Shown in pieces: positions 24,465 through 36,200 of a stretch of 64,000 bases of DNA (the stretch's first letter is position 1; the number at the start of each line of letters is the position of its first letter). The DNA lies in the NCBI RefSeq assembly GCF_012489685.1, contig NC_080043.1, positions 1,614,501 through 1,678,500 on the forward strand, given 5' to 3'. Source of the DNA: Lotus japonicus. Its lineage: Eukaryota; Streptophyta; Magnoliopsida; Fabales; Fabaceae. Both the position numbers and the translations under genes were made by a program. The notes beneath the pieces were generated by a model that did not search any database, had not been told where the DNA came from, and was given only the letters and a program-made list of their open reading frames with translations.

Positions 24465-25769
24465 TCATTCATCAGAAGCCTTTGGAGAATTTTCTGGGGT
24501 CTTAAGAACTGTCGATGTGCCATCCTTATGTTCCATTACAGCTGCTTTGAACTCCTCTACTATGGAAACATCTTTGAACTTCACAGCAAATGTTGAAAGA
24601 CCACCTTTCCCTTCACTGGCGCTATTGATGCAGGCAAAAGTAACACCCTTCTTGTCCATATTTGTGAGCTTCATATCAGCATAAAGACGTGCATTCATAA
24701 TCAGTCTCAAATTTCCTTTGGACCTCATAAGAATTCTGGCCTTTTCTGACCCACTTGTAACATTGACCTTCAGCTCTCCCTTTCCTCGTTCCTTCCAACT
24801 TCCATCAACAAACTCAAAGAGTACCGAATCTGCATTGAAAACCACTTTCTCATTCTCTTCACCAGTTTCAACTGCAACCTCCTGCATTGCAAGACCATTT
24901 CCCTCACTCTTAGCAACAGAGGATGCCCCAAAAACAGAACTTCCATTGTTGGTTAAACCCAGACCAAAAGGTTTGTCATTTTTCATTGCAAAAATAGAAC
25001 TGGACCCATCATTTGAAGAGGTACCAAAGGAAAATGAGGTGGTAGAAAATCCAGTTCCAGCAACACCTGTGAAGGCATTTTGGTTACTTGAGAGCAGTTG
25101 AAATGACTTTAAATTTCCACCTTCAGCACTTGGTTCTGCACTTTCAGCTTTGTCGTCTTTCTTATCCCCATCTTCAGTGTTTTCTTTCTTATCAATATTT
25201 TCAGAATCATTGTGATCCTTAGTTTGCCCTTCATCCACCTCACTGGCACTCTCCTTACCTGCTGCATCCTTATTCTCATTATCACTTTTACTGACTCCCT
25301 CACTTTTCTCTTTATCTACCTCTGGTTTAATACCAGTATTCTCCTTTTCTGCAGCATGCTCCTCATCGGCATTGCTTCCTTTTGCAGCATTCTCATCAGG
25401 TTTGCTCTCTGACTGCTTAGTATCCTCTTCTTTAGCTTTCTCAGAACCCTTATCTGTATCATCACTACCTTTAGACTCGTCAGCAACAGTTTGTACTTCA
25501 GTAGTAGCTTCAGCAGGATTAGCCGTGGATCCAGAGGAGGGAACCAGGCGAATTCCAGCAAAGGGATTTGAAGAAGGAGCAGAAGTAGTTTGTTGGCGAC
25601 GAACTTTGACTATTCTTCTGCTTGCCAGAACCTCTTCACTGGCTCTCTTGAAAGTGCCACTCTCAAGATCAGGGGAATCTTCCTCATCATCAATAGGAGT
25701 ATCCCGAGTGAGCTCCCTTCCAGCAGCTCTTTTCTTTGAAGGTTGAAGGGCATTCTCAGCATCCCCCAT
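24465..25769 (-). CDS. NUP50: NUP50-type nucleoporin with C-terminal Ran-binding domain
   Basis: One uninterrupted coding exon gives 434 aa. The N-terminus carries the NUP50 motif that binds importin-alpha: a basic cluster near SKKRAAGRELTRD and the signature NPFAGIRLVP near residues 68-77. A long Lys/Glu/Ser/Asp-rich disordered part follows. Scattered FG motifs (FSFGTS, PFGLGL, SVFGASS) follow and should contact transport receptors. The last 130 residues form a RanBP1-like domain (FEFVDGSWKERGKGELKVN, then ARLYADMKL). The protein is expected in the nuclear basket, helping importin-alpha recycling. The leader is probably spliced: donor-like CCT|GTAAGT near 26938 and a second possible intron at 27000-27085. 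Length and domain order fit plant NUP50a/b. Confidence 0.93.
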   Translation of the reverse strand: MGDAENALQPSKKRAAGRELTRDTPIDDEEDSPDLESGTFKRASEEVLASRRIVKVRRQQTTSAPSSNPFAGIRLVPSSGSTANPAEATTEVQTVADESKGSDDTDKGSEKAKEEDTKQSESKPDENAAKGSNADEEHAAEKENTGIKPEVDKEKSEGVSKSDNENKDAAGKESASEVDEGQTKDHNDSENIDKKENTEDGDKKDDKAESAEPSAEGGNLKSFQLLSSNQNAFTGVAGTGFSTTSFSFGTSSNDGSSSIFAMKNDKPFGLGLTNNGSSVFGASSVAKSEGNGLAMQEVAVETGEENEKVVFNADSVLFEFVDGSWKERGKGELKVNVTSGSEKARILMRSKGNLRLIMNARLYADMKLTNMDKKGVTFACINSASEGKGGLSTFAVKFKDVSIVEEFKAAVMEHKDGTSTVLKTPENSPKASDE

Positions 25770-27200
25770 TGAAGAAAGAAATCAATAAATGAACTAGAAC
25801 CTAAGATATTATACCAAGTTGTAGTAAATAGCTGCAATCAGGCAAGTTCAATTCTCATTCATTTTTCCTCAAATGGAGCACAATTCAAAACAACAAGGAT
25901 AACACAACCTATATGAAAAAGGTTATGGATCTTCTTATGTTAACTTTTCACATGACCATCGCAGTTGAAAATTTTGAATCTCTCTCTCCCATATGCATTC
26001 GACATTGAACAGATAGACCATATAACATTTGTGAATGCAAAGAGACAGAGAGACACAACTTTTAAATAATAAGGCCGTGGGAAAAAAACATGAGAGGATC
26101 CACTCCCACATTGATAATGGCATATGGATTCATAACATGTAAACATCATCGAGAAAATACCATATAGTAGGAAAGTACTACCCAACAGAAACACAGGCAA
26201 GACAAGACAACCCATCAAAAGTGAACTTCACAAGGTAATCAAAATATTTTCCTGAGAATACAACACCTACACTATCCATGATATGCACACCTTCTAACAA
26301 CATTTTTAGCTTAAAAGTTAAAATAATTCGATCCCATATAGAACAAAGCAGCAAAATGTATATATATAAAGCCAGTAACGAGAACCAACATAAAAAAGAA
26401 CTACACAATTCTGATGTATGTAGGCATAACATTACACAGGAACTAGTAACTACCAGCTAAAGCAATCAAGCCAGTAATGAGAACCAACATATTAAAAAAC
26501 TACACAATTCATAAGTAGTTAATCGCATAATTTGGTTTCGAGAAGCTTGTATCCTGTCCAAACAGCTTAAGATAATCAGAAAAAAATAAAAATTCAAACA
26601 TCATATTTTTCAGACACTGCCCATCACTAAATTTTCAAGCTTTAACACAGAAAACCCTAGAAAGATTTACTTAGCCCGTTCTATCTCAAGAGCAAAGAAA
26701 ATTTGAGGAAAAAGAAAAAAAAATTAAAACCCTGATTGGAATCTCAAGAGCAATTACAGGGGACCTGGAAAAACGGAGATACAGTCACCAAGAACCTATG
26801 AAAAACAAGTAATGCGAAATTCTCTCTATGTATTGGAAACACAGAATCTAGGGTTAATAGTAAAAACTAAAAATCACAGAGAATAACAAATCAATGAGCA
26901 GAAGTAACAGTAGTAATCAAAGAAATTGAAGAACTTACAGGCAAAACGAAGAACAGTGATATGGTTAGGTTTCAATTCCACGATTCAGCTGTATCGGTGT
27001 CTGCGAAATTGAAGAGTTAGAGAAACAGAAAACGTGAAATTAGGTTGAAATAGTGAAGTGAATTGAAGTATTGTATTGAAGAACCTGAAGGAGAAGAAGT
27101 GAAGAACAGTGATGAATGAAGGAATCGGAACCCTAACACGATGAGAAGAGTTCAGTGCAGAGAGGGAAGACGATGATAGCGGCAGCAGCAATATAAATCG
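25770..27200 (-). other. NUP50 leader with probable 5' UTR introns
   Basis: No frame of recognisable similarity is present. Splice-like signals (CCTGTAAGT near 26938; CTTCAG|GTTC near 27085 with CGCAG near 27000) suggest leader exons around 26940-27000 and 27085-27190. The limits are predictions only. Confidence 0.4.
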
Positions 27201-27994
27201 ATCAAACAGCTGGCACCATCATCACTCTCTCGTTATTCTTTTTCTTTTTTTTTTACAGTGTCAAAAAATTTCCTAAACTAAAATATTTTCACTGTATTAA
27301 AAAAGCTTTTTACTTTATTACAAATTAGAAATACTATTACTAAAATTAAGTTTGAGTCCAGACACACACTCACCTATAATGCACAAATGTAGCATGCATT
27401 TTTATTTTTCTTTTAAGGCAAAAGATGCACTCAATATCATATATATTTTATCATAAATATCATTATTACTGAATATTAGTTTTTTTTAAAATTAAAACTT
27501 CCAGTTACTATATTCTAGAATATTAATTACTACCCTATTTTTATGAGACTAATTCATCGCTCCACGGTTAGCACACTAAGTGATAGGAGGTTGACTAATA
27601 AAATTTTTTTTCTTTACAAGAGTTGAGAATCGAATGCCAACCACTTACTTAATAGACGAAATTATGAAACCACTTAATTTTCTACCGTTATTATATCTCA
27701 CAATATAAACGGCAAAGAAAACGAGATAGAGGAAGTATTTGACACTAACCAATGGATATTTGGAACATAAGGATTGGTATTAATTTTTTAACTTTATTAA
27801 ATATAATATAGTGAATTAATTTTTCATATGAGTTCTTTTGTTAAGATATGGTTAAATTTTAATACTTCAAAACTATATGCACATTTCATTATAAATCATT
27901 AAAAATTCAAATGTAAATATAAAGTTTTAAGATATGTATTATTGAACTAAAATAAAAAAATATAATTTACACTCACATACTCAAGCTCATATTC
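27200..27994. other. AT-rich spacer
   Basis: Very AT-rich sequence with no gene. A SINE-like tRNA-related fragment may lie near 27560-27640 on the minus strand, but it is too weak to call. Confidence 0.35.
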
Positions 27995-28460
27995 AATTGG
28001 AGCAGAACTCTTAAGTGAGCAGTTGTTCGTTTAGTAGATAGAAAGCTCCGTTTTTTGAAGCAAGGCCCATCAGAAAAAGCCATTTGACTCAAGAAGCCAA
28101 TGAAATCACCCAGGATCGAGTCGGGGAAAGCTCAAACTTCTGAAAGGCTTTGAATAATAGTCGTGAGCGAGCAATCAATCAGGTATTAATCGAAGTCTAA
28201 TGCAAGTGTCGCCCTAAGACTCTTCTTTGTTAGCTGTCATCACTCAATGGGCAGCCCGCTTGAGCGATCCAACCGCCAAAAAAATGAAAATGATCATGCG
28301 AAACCGATCAAGCCAACCAACTCTAGCTTTAGGAAAAATGAGAAATAAAAGACTCCGAAAGGCCTTGACACTAATCCCCAAAGAGAGGCTTTCGTCCTTC
28401 TTGAATATTATGGGACCAAACCAATCCCGAGTACATCCCTCTTACATCAAAGCGCGCTCT
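27995..28460. other. Candidate organelle-derived (mitochondrial-like) insertion
   Basis: Base composition rises abruptly to near-balanced GC between strongly AT-rich flanks, and the style (GAAGCAAGGCCCATCAG, ATCGAGTCGGGGAAAGC, GCCCGCTTGAGCGATCC) resembles plant mitochondrial spacer DNA. No mitochondrial gene could be recognised. The call rests on composition and impression only. Confidence 0.35.
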
Positions 28461-30265
28461 CTATTTTGTAAAACTTACACAAAATTTACCCAATTATAAG
28501 AAGTGAGTAAACGAGAAAGATTGGATTTTCAAAAATAAAATGTAAACCATTACGGACTAAAATTATGATAAAATACAAATATTATAATAAGATTATGTAA
28601 TGATGATTTGGTACTAAAATCAAGTGGAGGTAATAACATTTTTCAAATCCATGTTCTATTACCTAATTGCGAGTTTGGTGTTTATTGAAGATGATACTTG
28701 CAGTTTCAAGAATGTTCTACAAGATGTCCGTAATCCTATCCACCTTACTTTGAATAACGAAGGAAAAGAAGCATTCGTTAGGACTGCTAATCGATGGAGG
28801 GCGAACTTACTCTGAAAGGGAAAGACTCATACAAAGCTCATGAACTTAAAATGAGAATTGTTGTGATTTATTTGGAGGAATAATCTGTTTTTTTAGGTCA
28901 ACAGGAGGAATAATCAGTTTAGAGAAGCAACATTGGGGGAAGAAATCATTATTTTCTCTATTAACCATCCATGTTTACAATCCACGAAAACATAAAGATG
29001 TTCAAAAATATGGCCAAGAAAAAAAAAAACTATCTAAAATTTAAGCAGGCAACCATTTCTAGTTCAGTTTTTTCTACATTCACAATGGTACGAATATGTT
29101 GGGGTAAAGCCCCAAAAGAATGTGCTATATAAATTCTAGTAAATTGTAACTGACCCTAAGGGATATTGTTATACGGCGTGCAGAATTAGATAATTCAGGG
29201 CACTACAAAACCACAACACCAGGAAACAGAAACAACCAGTCAACCAGTCCGCAGAATCGCTTCATATCCCCCAGGAGGAGACCTGCATTTCAAATTTAAG
29301 GAAAATGAAACAGATAACACTAGAAAATTATCATGCTTAGGCAATGCATACCAACAATCCAGAAACATGCAGTGCCAGATATCTGCAGATGACAGAACAC
29401 GGACCCAGTCCTTTATTAACAACGCTATTTATGCAAGCATCCCAATAAAATGAAGGAGACTTGTCAATGCAAGGCCAGTATGTTGAAGCCAATATGTAAG
29501 TGTTCTTCTAACCTCAGATTAGTATCCCAAAAGCTGGAACCGGGTGTCTTGATGGGACCTAGTGACGTGGTGCAAGCACTGTCAACAAAAGATGAGTATT
29601 TAAGTAAGGAAACAGCTTAATTGAGGTGACATCCACAATTGAGGTCAATAATACAGTGAATACACAAGCTCATCATAAATAAACCATCCAAGCAGTTCTA
29701 TTAAAACAAAAAGATGTTCAAAGAATACAGAAAGCCAAGCATCAACAACATTTTAAAGTAAAGGAAGCAAGAAAGTGAAGATCAATGGCAGTACATCACG
29801 ACTTTAAGAAGAAGATAATGTACACCATATTTCACAGGTGATTTTAAATCAAGATATGCAACAGCAAGATTTTGCAGGAAACATTTGCTGGTTATTTCCT
29901 AGATTTAAAGTTAACAAATTAGAGACCAGTGTGCAAAGAGCAACAAAACATTATAAACTACCAAGCCCAGTAGTCTCCAAAATCATGGGGAAACATAGTT
30001 ATAAGATTTAGTCAATTATTCACTATAGACAAAGGACATCATTTGAAAATTTCCTCCCCGATTCCCAAATATACAGCCTAACTGCAGTGAAGTATCAGAT
30101 ATACTAAAAATTGAAAGCAAATAGAATAGGTAGGACTGAGAGGGGGGCATAAGTGATTATAGTAAAAAGAGGTAGTTGTCAAACGCGAGTTAGAGATGGC
30201 ACGTCAGAAACAATTAATCACCAGAGACAAAATTTCGATTTTCACACCACCCCAACTAATTGCTT
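28461..30265. other. Spacer and probable coatomer beta-prime 3' UTR / alternative tail
   Basis: The part from about 29200 to 30265 lies just downstream of the coatomer stop codon on the minus strand and is probably its 3' UTR, possibly spliced: AAATGCAG|GTCTCCTCC at about 29287 looks like an acceptor followed by a short open block. No independent gene is seen. Confidence 0.4.
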
Positions 30266-33200
30266 TTAGGCTGACGGGGCTCCTTCATTATTCGTACCCC
30301 ACTCTTCGTCAGCCTCGTTACCATTGACGAGTACTGCACCATCTGTTGATTCCGCATCCACTACAACGGCCTCCTCTTGGCTTCCTTCCTCTCCATTCTG
30401 TTCCTCCTGTTCCTCATTGTAGTCATTCTGTTCCTCTTGTTCCTCTGTGTAGTCCTCTTCATCTTGTTTAGTTTGCTGCAACATGAGGACAATACAATAA
30501 ACAAACACTTTAACACCTCAACCAACAATCTACTAAGGTTATTGTTTATTATATTGCAGAAAAACAAACAATTTAAGAGAATTTCTTGCAACCTTTAGTA
30601 TGTGGTGTTTTCCCTAAATTTATTATACCTCATAATTCGAGTCACCATTCTCAAGAGGCTCCTCTTCTTCAATCTGCATGTTTCTGAAAGCTTCAACAAG
30701 GGTTACATGTGATTTGTCAGCATGGCTGATGTACTGCTCTGCAGGAGGGTAAACATTCCTAAAAAAGGATCTTATAGTTAGTAAGTATTTATTGGACATG
30801 TGAACACTGAACACTAACACTAACCCATCAAAACAGTAATATAAGTGCAAGAAAATAAGCATTTTCCACACTAACCTTGTTTCTATAGCTTTAGATTCAA
30901 CAGCAAGGGCGACTTGCCAGTCTTCAAACAAATTTGGATATTCCTCAGGATCAGCCAAAGATTCAGCAGCTTTAGGATTAACCTGCACTCAAATAGACTC
31001 TCTATAACCCACAACCCATTTACCAACATATAACACTGCCCAAAAGAAGGCAACTGAACCAGAATCGAAGTTCCTATCACCGCAATATCAGATCAGGAAT
31101 GAGAATCTTTTTTTCAATTCAACTAAAAAAGGATCTTAGACCTTGAAAATGTGCCTACTCTTAGATTTTCAACGGCAGAATAGTACAGTTCTTTTTAGGG
31201 CAATAGAGGATCCGAATTTCCATGATCTCATGCCCCATAAAATAAATATCAGGAAGTTCCATCATAATACCATATATCTGAATCAGAAATTACCTTGTTG
31301 AGATCTTTCCTCCAAATTGCCACAATCTCAGAGACCTTACTTGGGAGATATGATCTAGCCATTAAAGCTGCCTCTGGAATCCGATTGCTGCAAAACGCAT
31401 AACTCAGTTCTATATCTAATTGAAGTCTAATCAGTCCATTCCCCTCCCTACTAATGTCAGAAAGATACAGAATGGAAAAATAGAACAACTTTAGAAGACT
31501 ACCTTTCTACCAATAGTTGAAGACAGTCTTCAAGTTTACCCAACATAAATAAGCACAGGAATGCGACATTGTTCTTCCCTTGCTCTTTAGCAAGGGTTGC
31601 AAGATTTGATATTCCTTCAGCATCGCCTAAAGAAGAATACAGCAGTAATAATCCACTCAAATCCTTTGCATGCTTTAAACATTCCTCAGCCATTTCTAAC
31701 TGCAAGAATGTAAAATACAGTGAGCTACAATTGAACAAGAGAATATTCAAATAGAATCATCATTATATTGAGTCTACCAGATTACATAATCATTACTCAT
31801 TATGATGAAAAAGAAGAAAACCTTAACATCCTAACTATACACTAGAATCAGCATCTACAACTCAAAGCACCTGAGACAACTTCTAACATGCAACCAAGAA
31901 AATCTTAATTTGTCCATAACTAAACTGTAGCCTCTTGCTGTCTTGCATCTCAAAAGCTTCAATAAGGCCTATATCTATCCTGTGCACATGGTGATATTCA
32001 GCAGTATATCATCATCAAGGCACTCACTTTAATACATTTGGACATGCAGGAACGGAATTGAGCTTTTAAGTGTCAAATGAATCACTAAAGTTGGAGATTT
32101 AAATCATAAAGAAAAACACCTTTCCAGTAGACATAGCTAGCTCTCCCAACTGCTTCCATTTTGACTCACTCTGCACTTCTATTGCAATGCTCTGCAAGAG
32201 AAGAGAATGAATACTATTGAGTTAAAATGACATGTCAAATTCATAAAGAAAGATGAAAAATTTAGATACCAAAGTTAACATTCACAAGCCATGCAATATC
32301 TCCTTGTAGACATAACACGCACCTTTGCAACCTCTAATCTTCCAAGTTGTATTGCTAGATCAAATCTATAGTCCGGGTCAGTAGCTACTTCAAGAGCATC
32401 TTCTATCATCCCTCGTGATTCCAGGAAACGAGCCACACTACCATGAAATCAAAATTTCAATTAGATAATGGTAAACATATGGAAAAACATTAGATCTGAA
32501 GCCCGAAGTTTGAATAAACACTATATGATCAATAGAACAAATTGTAAAATCTAAAACAAGTAACAGGAAAATCAATGTGCAATATTTATTCATACAAGAT
32601 TATCATAAAAGCATGACAATCGAAAACCATTGATGGACAAATAAGAAGAATGGAAAGTCCAGAATAAATGTAATAGTTATTCATACAAAATTATGAGTAT
32701 CAAAAGATTCTCTGATCAGCCACTAAAGATGCCCTGCCATTTTCAGCAGGTTCAAATATCAAAACCAGACTTTCTTGCACAAAACAGAAAAATAAAATAG
32801 AGAGGGAATACTAATCCATGATAATTATCTAGATACACAGTACATAATTTTATGAACCATAATTCTGTCCCTACAAGCTTTTTAGGCATAACGAAAATAA
32901 ATTAATCATTCTCTTATATAACACAAGGTAGCTCCTACCTGTTATGATGATCTTTAGGGATTGATGGTAGAACTTCACTGGCCCTTTCTAAATCGCCACG
33001 CATCACAAGTGTTTTGTATTCAATCAAGCTTAAAAGCAGTGTGTATCCCATAACACTGAGAAGAAAATAAATAGAAAGAAAAATAGTTCAAATTACTGCA
33101 ATTTGAGACTCTAAATAATCCAAACAAATAGTCCACTTACTTAAACTCTTTGTCAATCAAATAAACCCGACTTTGGTTTGCAAGGTATCCCAACAAGTAC

Positions 33201-36200
33201 ATAGGGCGGTCCAAATGGAACATTGTAGTTACCTGAATTCATAATGTTGCATCAATAGGTTTCATATGATCCTTGTATTTCAAGAAAAAATATGCGGTTC
33301 TTTTTATTTTAAACAAGGGATAAAAGTTAATACCTCACCACCAACACAGTAATTAAGTCTCCAAGAGGAATTGTTGTAGATAAAGCAATCCCCAACCCAG
33401 ATGCCAGTCCTGACACGTTCATTCATTTCATGAAGGAGCTCAAAAGCATCTTCAACACCTTCCTCATCTACGGGTCTTCCACTATCTAAATGCGATGAAA
33501 CAACATCACGCTGCAACAATGGAAGTCAAAATATTTACAGTGCTTCAACAGAAAAGGTCTACAAAAGAATCATACAGCTAAAGCAAGGCAGCAACTATAA
33601 GAAAATGATTAAGTTCATAAAATCCTCACGTTGTACTTCAGGATGTAGAATGATGTATCACTAGCAATTGTAACTAGATCACCGCTATCAGCCCAATAGA
33701 GGTTCTGACAAAAGAAAATTAACAAAATTAAATTAAACACTGAATATAAGGAAAGAAAAGCAGAGAAAAATAGATGTCACCTAATCTAGCACTCACTTTC
33801 ACATTGACATCAATGCGATAGATCAACCTGCATTCAGCCCATTCATAAAAGCAGATGAAATCATTTGAGCACATTGCCAATAAAGTACCACCAAATATTC
33901 GTTCAGCTGAAAATGTTGGTCGGACACTCCTCTTTTCCTGAAACATCCACAACGAGCAAATTTTTTCATTTAGAAGACAGATGTGACAATGAAAAGATTA
34001 TTGTTAAGGAACCCTAATTCCCAATTTAGGAACCAGAGTGTAACAGATACAGGTAAGTATTTGGAGAGACTCACTCTCTTCCAAACAACTAACAACCAGA
34101 AAATGAACTAACTGAATAACATTTCCCCTATTTATACATTTGAATCCTAACTTTCCCTCCACTAATAGTCAGTTATACTAACCAACTCTAACCACTAACT
34201 GACTAACAACTCTCTTTACAGCTCCTCTGGTAAACCTTTGTGATAGGAGGTCTACCCCGAGAGCTATCAATAACAGAGTACAAGAATGGCAAGATCTAGT
34301 TATGCTTACCCTTTTGAGAAAAAGCTACAATTTGTTGGTTCTCATCACCACTTTCACCAGACAAAATACAAGATTAACGAGTAAATAAAGTTTAACAAAA
34401 GTGCAAACCTGGAAATTTTTGCTGAAAATTTTAATCTTGGATGTACTTTCCCTGACTGCATATTCTCCATCCGTAGACCAGACAAATTCTAGTGCTGAAC
34501 CAAATGACCTATTTCTCCATGCCAACGCGGTGTATATAATATACTCACCATCTCCACATACAACAACGAATCTCCCATTAGGATTGTGCTTTAAATTCTG
34601 CATATAATTAAACATCAAGCCATTACACACGAATCAAATAAATATTGCTTGAACCAGCAACAAGGACTAACATTTTAAAACTTGCTTCTCTGGATATAGA
34701 TTGGAGATTACAAAACATAGTTCTGAACTACCCAGTAATTTGGCAACATTAAATAGTCATATTCCCTCAGATATCTAAGTTCTACAAGAAAACAGAGGTA
34801 CATGCAATTAATTTTGAATTTCAACGTCAAACATTGCAAAATTATACCAATATCCCGATTATATACTCAACATAAAAGTCAAGGTTCGCTGGCCGCTTTA
34901 ATCCTATATGCAATGACAAGCTTTTTTGCATACAAATAAAATAAAATTTGGACAGGGTTCAAGAAAAATGTGACAAATACTGCATAATGAAGTCAGCATG
35001 AATATACCAAAATGTCTGATAATGATATGCTAGATAATGCACATATACCACTTTTCTGTAATCTGTCAATGATTGCATAATGAGAGTAGAAATGATAAGA
35101 ATTAGAGAAGCTGAGCAAAAGAATGCAAAATAATTAAGAAGAATGACATGGACTCACTTGGGGGTAGAGATCACAGGTGCCCAACTCCTTAACAGCCAAA
35201 GGCAACCTTTCTCCATCAGCAACCTAAGAAGCATAGTACTCGCATGTGTCACTAAAAGAAAAAGAACCTTACACTTCTTGCTCACATATTATACCGCAAA
35301 GGGTACATTGAGTCCATACCTCCGCATCTACTCCTATGCTCTTTATATTGACAGTCTGAATTTCATTATGTTTAGCCCAAATAATTTTCCCACTGTTGTC
35401 CATGCTAGCCACAGGTACTTCTCGACCAAGTTTGACCATAATTGTTCCTTCGTCATAGCCAATCACAACCCTGTAAGATGGTTATATTGGTTATTTTGAA
35501 GTCATGACAGAAGAGTGAAGATAAGAAAACTTCATTATTCAGGCACAATTTGACACTGTTTCTACTCAGTTATTCAAGGGCCCAAAATAACAAGACTAAG
35601 AAATTGATTGCAGAAGTTTTATTTGAAAAAAAACTCACCGACGTGAACTCTTCAAGTATCCAATAGCCCAAACTCTTTCAAGGCCGTAGTTCAATGTGTT
35701 CTCAAGCCTGTAAGTAGATTGAGAAAACAATAAGTAATGAAATGCCAAGATAGTATAACCTAAATAAAATAGAAAGAGACAAACAACACTGTACAATTCA
35801 AACTTAATATTAGTGTTATCTCAAATTTAAATAAAATTTAGCGATTAGTCATCAGAATAAATCTTCCTGATCATAGATGCACTTATGAAACTGTGAAAAG
35901 AAAAAGTGAAGAAGTCACAAATCAGCCACAATATTATTCAAAAGAACATAATGGCATGTCAGTAAAAGGCCTCATTCTTTAAGGTCAAAAGTCAACCACA
36001 GCCAGATAGTTCAAGTTACAATAAAAGGGTGGATGACAAAGGGAGAAGGAAAAAAAATAAAGTATAATTTGGAGAGAGCAAGGAATAGGATGAAGAAATT
36101 GAGGGACAAACACAGACATGAGGAGTCATTTACAGTTGGAGAATGGGTCTTTTTGAAACTCAGAACACATCAACAACAATTGTGTGGACAGAAGAATCAA

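Noticed and set aside
24718..25746. Plus-strand frames opposite NUP50
   Set aside because: They are antisense shadows of a verified coding exon, with no independent similarity.
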